A DNA stretch of 7,358 bases, taken from contig CAAEON010000009.1 in the NCBI GenBank assembly GCA_900757615.1, positions 1-7,358 of the forward strand, in the 5' to 3' direction. The position numbers and the translations under genes are program-made. The DNA comes from an uncultured Collinsella sp. (GTDB taxonomy: Bacteria; Actinomycetota; Coriobacteriia; Coriobacteriales; Coriobacteriaceae). Below, piece after piece: positions 1-5,308 of the stretch; position 1 is the stretch's first letter; each line of letters starts with the position of its first letter. The notes beneath the pieces are model-generated. The model ran no database searches and was not told the origin of the DNA. It saw nothing but the letters and a program-made list of their open reading frames with translations.

Positions 1-38
1 ACGAGATAGTCGAGAGGCGCGGTCTCAAGAAGGAGTAA
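1..38 (+). CDS. Probable 3' end of an upstream gene (partial)
   Basis: The frame beginning at base 3 reads EIVERRGLKKE and stops at a TAA at 36-38. The charged, basic tail is typical of a cytosolic protein C-terminus, and a strong intrinsic terminator begins about 75 bases further on, as expected behind the last gene of a transcription unit. Only eleven codons are visible, so the product cannot be named. The alternative is that this is non-coding sequence; the call rests on the terminator context and the lack of a better explanation. Confidence 0.4.
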   Translation, partial: EIVERRGLKKE

Positions 39-113
39 TATCGGGACTTGCAGCGACGGACCTCAGGACGCTCTTACACCACGTCTGCGCGCGCCACCCG
101 CGCCACCTCCCAG

Positions 114-146
114 CGGGCCCGGATCGAGCGATCCGGGCCCGTTTTT
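114..146 (+). terminator. Intrinsic terminator of the upstream gene
   Basis: A perfect 12-bp GC-rich stem pairs 114-125 (CGGGCCCGGATC) with 130-141, closed by the 4-base loop GAGC and followed at once by TTTTT (142-146). This is a textbook Rho-independent terminator for plus-strand transcription. It would end the transcript of the partial gene at the window start and insulate the nad operon. Confidence 0.93.
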
Positions 147-164
147 GGGCCTGTCGGAAACCCG

Positions 165-373
165 GTGGGCAAAAAATGCCAAATATGAGTACTGTCACCA
201 TTTTAGTAACAGCAAAATTGCCCTAAAAAGCGTGTTGTCGGGCCAAAATTGCATCGATTTCCGCCCGGCAGAGCCACGATCGGGCCCCAAATTAGGCGAT
301 TTTGCCGTTCTGGACCGGAAAATCGCTGTTACTAGTTTGGTAACAGTACTCATATTTGCCCTTTTTTGCCCAC
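165..373. repeat. 209-bp element with 49-bp inverted arms
   Basis: The left arm is 165-213 and the right arm 325-373. Aligned without gaps as reverse complements they match at 43 of 49 positions. Shared blocks include GTGGGCAAAAAA, AAATATGAGTACTGT and AGTAACAGC. Each arm contains a smaller hairpin, CTGT(T/C)AC facing GTAACAG; it is perfect in the right arm and has one mismatch in the left. The 111-bp centre (214-324) also shows weaker inverted similarity, for example GGCCAAAATTG at 241-251 against the complement of the AATTAGGCGATTTTGCC region. The element may therefore be two roughly 105-bp units placed head to head. It holds no convincing gene. It could be a REP/MITE-like intergenic repeat; no transposase or target-site duplication was recognised. 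Confidence 0.8.
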
Positions 374-493
374 GCCCCTTCGGCTAAGGCGATAAACAGG
401 GGGTTAAATAATAAATCAGGTCCAACCTCGTCTATCCATAGCGCTTCGGCTCGAAAGCGACCCAGCCCAAGATCGAATCTTTATTTCAACTTT
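374..493. other. Non-coding spacer upstream of nadA operator
   Basis: This stretch separates the inverted-repeat element from the operator. It has stop codons in all frames at short intervals and no ribosome-binding site with a believable start. There is a short imperfect hairpin near 440-459 (CGCTT facing AAGCG), too weak to call. Nothing functional could be supported here. Confidence 0.5.
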
Positions 494-537
494 ACACCTA
501 GGTTTACAGCTGTCTTGTCAGCTGTAAACCTAGGTGT
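494..537. promoter_or_regulatory. Palindromic operator, probable NiaR site
   Basis: A perfect inverted repeat has 19-bp arms (494-512 and 519-537) around the spacer TCTTGT. Each arm carries two smaller self-palindromes, ACCTAGGT (496-503 and 528-535) and CAGCTG (507-512 and 519-524). It lies about 40 bp ahead of nadA, covers the predicted -35 box and abuts the -10 box, so a bound protein would block RNA polymerase. The fourth gene of the operon encodes the nicotinate-dependent repressor NiaR, which in characterised bacteria represses nadABC through a palindromic site; it is the natural candidate ligand. The assignment to NiaR is inference; the palindrome itself is seen directly. It could also form an RNA hairpin if transcription began further upstream. 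Confidence 0.75.
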
Positions 538-543
538 CATACT
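515..543 (+). promoter_or_regulatory. Sigma70-type promoter of the nadABC-niaR operon
   Basis: The -35 box TTGTCA (515-520) and the -10 box CATACT (538-543) are separated by exactly 17 bp, which would put the transcription start near 550 and leave a leader of about 30 bases before nadA. The -35 box lies in the spacer and right arm of the palindrome, which fits repression by steric blocking. Only the match to the consensus supports the call. Confidence 0.65.
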
Positions 544-578
544 AAAGCACCAAGATTCGCCAAAAGAGAGGGGCCTTG

Positions 579-1604
579 ATGGCACAGAGCGCGAACATGG
601 ATGCGTCGGAGCTTGCACGCGATATCGCGGCCGGGCTAGCATCGGCAACGACGGCAACGGAGCGCGCGGCACTGGTGCCCGCAGAGCTCGTCGAGGCCAT
701 TCAGCAACTAAAAACCCAACGCGACGCGGTGATCCTGGCACACTATTACGTGGCGCCCGAGGTCCAGGCTGTGGCCGATTACGTCGGCGACAGCTTCTAC
801 CTGGCAAAGCTAGCAAAGAGCCTGCCGCAGCAGACCATCGTGCTGTGCGGCGTGGAGTTTATGGGCGAGAGCGCCAAGCTGCTCAACCCCACCAAGACCG
901 TGCTGCTGCCCGAGCCGGGCGCGGATTGCCCCATGGCTCATATGGTCAAGCGCGAGACGGTCGACGCGGCGCGCGCCGAGTATGGCGACGACCTGGCCGT
1001 GGTGTGCTACGTCAACTCGACGGTCGAGATCAAGAGCTGGAGTGACGTGTGCGTCACCAGCTCCAACGCCGTCAAGATTGTGTCCGAGCTGCCGCAGCAA
1101 CACGTCCTGTTCATCCCCGATCAAAACCTGGGCCGCTTTGTAGCCGAGCAGGTGCCGCAAAAGCACGTCATCCTCAACAATGGCTACTGCCCGCGCCACC
1201 ACATCATCACCGTCGAGCAGATCGTCGATGCGCAGGAGGCGCATCCCGACGCGCTCGTGTTGGCACACCCCGAGTGCAAGGCCGACGTCCTTGCCGAGGC
1301 CGACTACATCGGCTCCACCGCTGGCATCATCAAGTATGCCGAGGAGTCGGACGCCAACGAGTTCATCATCGTGACGGTCCGCGGCGTGCTCTACGAGCTC
1401 GAGCGCCGCTGCCAGGGCACCGGCAAAAAGTTCTACTTCCCTGCGGTGCAGCCCACCTGCGTCAACATGGATCTCATCACGCTCGAAAAGCTCGTGCGCT
1501 GCCTGGAGACGGGCGAGGGCGAGGTGCAGATTGGCGTGTCGGACGAGGCCGCCGGCCAGGCCAAGCTCACGCTCGACCGCATGCTCGAGTATGCGGCGCG
1601 CTAG
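579..1604 (+). CDS. nadA: Quinolinate synthase NadA
   Basis: This 341-residue protein condenses iminoaspartate with dihydroxyacetone phosphate to quinolinate, the second step of de novo NAD synthesis, using an oxygen-sensitive [4Fe-4S] cluster. Family signatures are clear: ILAHYYVAPEVQ near 52-63, GVEFMGESAK (91-100), YVNSTVEIK (144-152), PDQNLGRFV (180-188), HPEC (230-233), GSTAGI (245-250) and CVNMDLITLEKL (294-305). The three cluster cysteines by comparison with E. coli NadA are C117 (GADCPM), C204 (NGYCPRHH) and C294; the spacings of 87 and 90 resemble the enzyme's three-fold repeated architecture. The ATG at 579 is preferred over the adjacent TTG at 576 because the GAGAGG-like ribosome site ending near 571 sits 7 bases before it. 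First gene of the operon, directly behind the operator. Length is normal for the family. Confidence 0.97.
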   Translation: MAQSANMDASELARDIAAGLASATTATERAALVPAELVEAIQQLKTQRDAVILAHYYVAPEVQAVADYVGDSFYLAKLAKSLPQQTIVLCGVEFMGESAKLLNPTKTVLLPEPGADCPMAHMVKRETVDAARAEYGDDLAVVCYVNSTVEIKSWSDVCVTSSNAVKIVSELPQQHVLFIPDQNLGRFVAEQVPQKHVILNNGYCPRHHIITVEQIVDAQEAHPDALVLAHPECKADVLAEADYIGSTAGIIKYAEESDANEFIIVTVRGVLYELERRCQGTGKKFYFPAVQPTCVNMDLITLEKLVRCLETGEGEVQIGVSDEAAGQAKLTLDRMLEYAAR

Positions 1605-1608
1605 AACA

Positions 1609-1640
1609 ATGTGACATGAGGGGCGGTTCCCCAGTCACAT
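1609..1640. repeat. REP-like stem-loop between nadA and nadB
   Basis: ATGTGAC (1609-1615) pairs with GTCACAT (1634-1640), and inside it GGGG (1620-1623) pairs with CCCC (1629-1632) around the loop CGGTT. The two stems are separated by the unpaired bases ATGA on one side and A on the other. It has no T-tract, so it is not a terminator. The GTGAC...GGGG-CGGTT-CCCC...GTCAC design resembles a short repeat that I recall as frequent between genes in Coriobacteriia and some Firmicutes; that recollection is not verified here. In the mRNA it could shield the nadA 3' end from decay. Confidence 0.65.
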
Positions 1641-1659
1641 CACAAGGGAGAGGATTCCT

Positions 1660-3036
1660 GTGGAAACCAAACAATACCCCGACATGGAGTGCGACGTTGT
1701 CATTGCCGGCTGCGGCGTGGCGGGCCTGTACGCGGCCCTCAATCTGCCGACGAGCACGCGCGTGGTCATGCTCTCCAAGGGCGCTGTCGACGAGTGCGAC
1801 TCGATGCTCGCACAGGGCGGCATCTGCGTGCTGCCCGAAGGCTCAGACTACGACGCCTTCTTTGAGGACACCATGCGCGCCGGCCACTACGAGAACCGCC
1901 GCGAGAGCGTCGACATCATGATCCGCTCGAGCCGCTCGGTCATCAACGACCTGCTGGCGATGGGCGTGGACTTTGAGCGCAAGGCCAATGGCGGCCTCGA
2001 CTTTACCCGCGAGGGCGCGCACAGCCGCCCGCGCATCGCCTTCCATGCCGACATTACGGGCAAGGAGATCACGACCAAACTGCTCCAGGCTGTCCGCAAG
2101 CTGGACAACGTGCAGATTCTTGAGCACGTGGCCATGACCGACATCCTGACGGCCGAGCGCGATGGGGCCACGGTGTGCACTGGTGTCGTCGCCGTTCCCG
2201 TGGACGAGGACAACTCGGTTCGTCCCGCCGACGAACTGGCAAATGCCGCCGAGGGCGTGCATACTGGCGAGCCGTTTGAGATTCATGCTCGCCACACGTT
2301 GTGGGCGACGGGCGGTATCGGCGGCGTATACGACCACTCCACCAACTACCCGCAGCTCACCGGCGACGCCTGCTACATCGCGCAGGAGCACGGCATTACG
2401 ATGGAGCACCTGGACTACGTGCAGATTCACCCCACGGGTCTATTCTCGCCGCAGCCGGGCCGCACTTTCCTGATCAGCGAGAGCTGCCGCGGCGAGGGCG
2501 CGATTCTGCTCAATGCCGCCGGCGAGCGTTTTACCGACGAACTGCAGCCGCGCGACGTGGTCGCCGCCGCTATTCGCGAGCAGATGAAGCAGGACGGCAC
2601 CGAGCACGAGTGGCTGAGCTTTGCCCCCGTCGAGCGCGATGTGGTGACCGGGCACTTCGCCAACATCCGCGCGCGCTGCCTTGAGGACGGTCGCGACATC
2701 CTGGATGAGCCCATCCCCGTCACGCCCACGCAGCACTACTTTATGGGCGGCGTGTGGGTCGACAAGGACGGCCGCACCTCGATGCCCGAGCTCTACGCCG
2801 CCGGCGAGACGGCCTGCAACGGCGTTCACGGCAAGAATCGCCTAGCTTCCAACAGCTTGCTCGAATCCCTAGTCTGGGGTCGCCGCGCTGCTTGGCGTAT
2901 GCGCACCGGCGAGTCGCTTGCCGTGGAGCAGGCGGGCGAGCCCGCGCTCGATGGCCGTCATCGCGCCCTGAGCGCCGACACCCTGGCAATCGATGATTTG
3001 GCCCGTGCCGCCGGCACGCAGGCCGTGGAGGAGTAG
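1660..3036 (+). CDS. nadB: L-aspartate oxidase NadB, short form
   Basis: This 458-residue FAD enzyme oxidises L-aspartate to iminoaspartate, the substrate of NadA; in an anaerobe fumarate is the likelier electron acceptor than oxygen. The dinucleotide-binding motif GCGVAGLYAA is at 17-26. Expected active-site residues, by comparison with E. coli NadB, are E118 (REGAHS), H257 (HPTG), R298 (QPRDVV), H359 (HYFMGGV), R394 and S397 (GKNRLASNS). RGEGAILLN (277-285) and GETACNGVHGKNR (382-394) are further signatures. The start is GTG, supported by AAGGGAGAGG six bases upstream (1644-1653). The protein ends about 50 residues after the last FAD motif, so it lacks the C-terminal helical domain of the roughly 540-residue E. 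coli enzyme. A hydrophilic insertion lies near 182-204. Separated from nadA by 55 bases with a stem-loop. Confidence 0.96.
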   Translation: METKQYPDMECDVVIAGCGVAGLYAALNLPTSTRVVMLSKGAVDECDSMLAQGGICVLPEGSDYDAFFEDTMRAGHYENRRESVDIMIRSSRSVINDLLAMGVDFERKANGGLDFTREGAHSRPRIAFHADITGKEITTKLLQAVRKLDNVQILEHVAMTDILTAERDGATVCTGVVAVPVDEDNSVRPADELANAAEGVHTGEPFEIHARHTLWATGGIGGVYDHSTNYPQLTGDACYIAQEHGITMEHLDYVQIHPTGLFSPQPGRTFLISESCRGEGAILLNAAGERFTDELQPRDVVAAAIREQMKQDGTEHEWLSFAPVERDVVTGHFANIRARCLEDGRDILDEPIPVTPTQHYFMGGVWVDKDGRTSMPELYAAGETACNGVHGKNRLASNSLLESLVWGRRAAWRMRTGESLAVEQAGEPALDGRHRALSADTLAIDDLARAAGTQAVEE

Positions 3037-3039
3037 ACC

Positions 3040-3900
3040 ATGAATCCCATTACCATGAAGCTCGTCGTCGATGATCTGATTTTGCAGGCTCTGCGCGAGG
3101 ACATCACGTTTGAGGACGTGAGTACGGCGAGCGTGTGCCCCACGGCGCGCCCCGCTACCGTTGAGCTCATCGCCAAGGCCGACGGCATTATCGCCGGCCT
3201 AGACGTATTCGCCCGAACCTTTGAGCTGCTGGATCCGCAGAGCTCCGTGTTGTTCGATGTCGCGGACGGCGACGAGGTGCACGCCGGCGACCACGTGGGC
3301 CAGGTACGCGGCGACGCGCGCGTGCTGCTTTCGGGCGAGCGCGTGGCGCTCAACTACCTGCAGCGCATGAGCGGCATCGCTACTTACACGCATCGGATGG
3401 CGGCTGCGCTCGAGGGCACCAAGACCGTGCTTGTCGACACGCGCAAGACCACGCCGGGCATGCGCGTGTTCGAGAAGGCCGCGGTTGAGATCGGCGGCGG
3501 CAGCAACCACCGCTACAACCTGTCGACGGCTGTCATGCTCAAGGACAACCATATTGACGCCGCCGGTGGTGTGACGCGTGCGATTGAGATGGCACGCGCC
3601 CACGCATCGTTTACCACGACGGTTGAGATCGAGTGCGAGAACCTGGATATGGTGCGCGAGGCAGTTGAGGCCGGTGCCGATATCATCATGCTCGACAACA
3701 TGACCCACGACGACATGGCCACCGCTATCGAGCTTATCGCCGGTCGCGCCAAGACCGAGTGCTCGGGCAACGTAGACGCCGACAACATTCGCGCCCTGGC
3801 CGATCTGGGTGTCGACTATATTAGCTCGGGCGCTCTGACGCATTCTGCGCCGATCCTCGACCTTTCGCTTAAGCACCTGCGTCTGCTGGACGGTAAATAA
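3040..3900 (+). CDS. nadC: Nicotinate-nucleotide pyrophosphorylase (quinolinate phosphoribosyltransferase)
   Basis: This 286-residue protein converts quinolinate and PRPP to nicotinate mononucleotide, CO2 and pyrophosphate, the third step of the pathway. Both domains are visible: an N-terminal open-faced sandwich (about 10-115) and the phosphoribosyltransferase-type barrel (about 116-286). Signatures in order are GERVALNYLQRMSGIAT (99-115), DTRKTTPG (133-140), EKAAVEIGGG (145-154), HRYNL (157-161), LKDNH (167-171), VEIEC (195-199), MLDNM (217-221), SGN (242-244) and ISSGALTHS (261-269). These include the basic residues that bind the two carboxylates of quinolinate and the acidic ones near the PRPP magnesium. 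The ATG lies 3 bases after the nadB stop, with GGAGGAG (3027-3033) inside the end of nadB as ribosome site, so the two are probably translationally linked. Length is normal for the family. Confidence 0.97.
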   Translation: MNPITMKLVVDDLILQALREDITFEDVSTASVCPTARPATVELIAKADGIIAGLDVFARTFELLDPQSSVLFDVADGDEVHAGDHVGQVRGDARVLLSGERVALNYLQRMSGIATYTHRMAAALEGTKTVLVDTRKTTPGMRVFEKAAVEIGGGSNHRYNLSTAVMLKDNHIDAAGGVTRAIEMARAHASFTTTVEIECENLDMVREAVEAGADIIMLDNMTHDDMATAIELIAGRAKTECSGNVDADNIRALADLGVDYISSGALTHSAPILDLSLKHLRLLDGK

Positions 3901-4445
3901 TGAATGCCCGCGAGCGTCGCCGTTCCATCATGGCCGTGCTCGAGGGAGCAAAAGATCCTGTCTCGGGCAGTGCGCTTGCCCGCGAGGTGGGCGTGAGCCG
4001 CCAGGTCGTGGTGCAGGACATCGCCCTGCTGCGCGCCGACGGGCACGATATCGTCGCCACCAATCGAGGCTATGTACTACAGGAGGCGGCGAGCAGCCCG
4101 GCTGTGCCCACGCGTCTGGTCAAGGTACGCCACAGCGTGGAGCAGGCGGGCGATGAGCTCACGAGCATCGTCGATGCGGGCGGCGCCGTGCTCAACGTGA
4201 TCGTCAACCACCGCGTGTACGGCAAGATCACGGCCGATTTGGATATCCGTAACCGCCGCGATATCGAGCGCTATCTGCACGACATTGCCAGTGGCAAGAG
4301 CTTTCCGCTGCTGACGGTAACCAGCGGCTATCACTTCCACCGCATTGCGGCAGAAGACGAGCAAACCCTCGACGAGATCGAGGCCATGCTCAAAGAGAAA
4401 GGCTACCTTGCCGATTTAATGCCCTACGAGGATGATTTGTCCTAG
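3900..4445 (+). CDS. niaR: NiaR-type transcriptional repressor of NAD synthesis (HTH-3H)
   Basis: This 181-residue protein has a winged helix-turn-helix at about 5-62 (core ALAREVGVSRQVVVQDI) and a 3H domain at about 72-170. The metal-binding residues expected from the Thermotoga NiaR structure are present with the right spacing: H78 (VRHS), E86 (DELTSI), H145 and H147 (GYHFHRI). H104 (VNHRVYG) is another conserved histidine. NiaR proteins sense nicotinate and repress genes of NAD synthesis or niacin uptake. The start codon overlaps the nadC stop by one base (TAATG), so translation is likely coupled; no strong ribosome site is seen. Being the last gene of the operon it probably regulates, it should repress its own synthesis through the palindrome before nadA. 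The target assignment is inference; the family call is firm. Confidence 0.94.
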   Translation: MNARERRRSIMAVLEGAKDPVSGSALAREVGVSRQVVVQDIALLRADGHDIVATNRGYVLQEAASSPAVPTRLVKVRHSVEQAGDELTSIVDAGGAVLNVIVNHRVYGKITADLDIRNRRDIERYLHDIASGKSFPLLTVTSGYHFHRIAAEDEQTLDEIEAMLKEKGYLADLMPYEDDLS

Positions 4446-4660
4446 CCGACGCTGCAAAAGCCCCTAAGCGGCAATCTGACGTTCAATCGTCGGTCGCGTA
4501 CAAAAGTGCGCTTCCGTTTGGTATGCCGGCTCACGTAACTAGCGAAGGCATCGTTGTTGCTCCGGTCGATACGCTCGGAATCTAAAGTTATTTGCATTTC
4601 CAGAAATCCTCTAGAAGGCGTCTAGAGGATTTCTGGAAACAACCGGTATTTTGATCTGGG
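4446..4660. other. Convergent intergenic region after niaR
   Basis: This 215-base stretch lies between the converging ends of niaR and the BspA-like gene. No open frame with a ribosome site is evident on either strand. The only clear structure is the long palindrome at 4597-4639, annotated separately. No canonical terminator with a T-tract is visible for niaR. Confidence 0.6.
4597..4639. repeat. Perfect palindrome with 19-bp arms
   Basis: TTTCCAGAAATCCTCTAGA (4597-4615) is the exact reverse complement of 4621-4639, with the 5-base spacer AGGCG. It sits 22 bases past the stop of the minus-strand BspA-like gene and about 150 bases past niaR, where a shared terminator would be expected. There is no T-run on either side in either direction, and the stem is only moderately GC-rich. 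Termination is therefore possible but unproven; an operator or a repeat-family member are alternatives. Confidence 0.8.
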
Positions 4661-5308
4661 CTACGAAAGGTTGCGAGTCCAGATTCCGTGCTGCGCGGAG
4701 CCGGTGATTTTGTTCAGGAACTCGCGCTGCTCCTCGGTTGCGAGAATGTAGGTTGAACAACCACCGAGCATCTGGTTGACGTCCGAGATCTTGGACGTTT
4801 CCCAGCCCGAGATGCTGACAGCCTTAAGCGCTAAGCAGTTGAGGAACATATAGGACGTGTTCTCGACGTTTGAGGTGTCAAGACGGTCGAGATCAAAAAG
4901 CTCCGTGACGCTTGAACATCCCCTGAACATGCCCTCCAGGGTCGTGCAATCCGATGTATCGAGTTTCAATAGGTCGAACGATCTGCATTGGGTCAGCCCG
5001 TCGAACAGGTATCTACCGCTCTCTGGAGCCCAGGTATCCAGGACAACGACCTCACGGATTCGATTCCTGTAGGGATACCACGGTTGCTTTCCGAATTCGT
5101 CGACTCGCCCCGCATCCTCGAACCAGCCGCTTGCGAGGGTGTCGCGCACCTCACCGTTGTTCGGCCTGCCTGGCGTGTTGTCCTTCTTGCCTGGAACGTC
5201 TTTGATTCTCTTAAAGTACTCGATATATAGAGTGCAGTCACCGAGCGCGTCGGAGTCTCCAGCGCAATCCTTCGGGCATGCGATTACCCAGCCGTTTGCG
5301 AGCGCCAT
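4661..5308 (-). CDS. BspA-like DUF285 repeat protein without secretion signal
   Basis: This 215-residue protein carries about three repeats of the BspA/DUF285 leucine-rich type, each running LDTS-x-MF-x-GC-S: LLKLDTSDCTTLEGMFRGCSS (from 113), then LDTSNVENTSYMFLNC (143-158), then a more diverged WETSKISDVNQMLGGCS (169-185). Ahead of them PWYPYRNRIREVVV (76-89) matches the region that usually precedes such repeats. Relatives are usually large surface proteins with a signal peptide and a cell-wall anchor. This one has neither: the N-terminus (MALANGWVIACPKDC) is not a signal peptide and the C-terminus has no sorting motif. It should be cytoplasmic. Its ATG overlaps the stop of the exonuclease gene by one base, with GGGAG seven bases upstream, so the two are co-translated. 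Function unknown; a protein-binding partner of the exonuclease is one guess. It might be a fragment of a larger surface protein. Confidence 0.8.
   Translation of the reverse strand: MALANGWVIACPKDCAGDSDALGDCTLYIEYFKRIKDVPGKKDNTPGRPNNGEVRDTLASGWFEDAGRVDEFGKQPWYPYRNRIREVVVLDTWAPESGRYLFDGLTQCRSFDLLKLDTSDCTTLEGMFRGCSSVTELFDLDRLDTSNVENTSYMFLNCLALKAVSISGWETSKISDVNQMLGGCSTYILATEEQREFLNKITGSAQHGIWTRNLS

Noticed and set aside
145..387. 80-codon open frame across the inverted-repeat element
   Set aside because: It follows the arms and centre of the repeat, has no ribosome-binding site and no recognisable protein pattern.
356..1045. 229-codon open frame overlapping nadA in another frame
   Set aside because: The product is arginine-, glycine- and alanine-rich shadow sequence typical of high-GC DNA; nadA fully explains the region.
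1843..2430. 195-codon frame antisense to nadB
   Set aside because: Long antisense frames are expected opposite high-GC genes; no ribosome site or known motif, and nadB is certain.
3199..3876. 225-codon frame antisense to nadC
   Set aside because: Mirror of nadC codon usage with histidine- and valine-rich low-complexity product; no sign of independent coding.
4466..4520. Possible tRNA T-arm remnant (GACGTTCAATCGTC) after niaR
   Set aside because: The stem is short, the loop does not have T-loop geometry, and no acceptor, anticodon or D arm could be found, so neither a tRNA nor an attachment site is supported.
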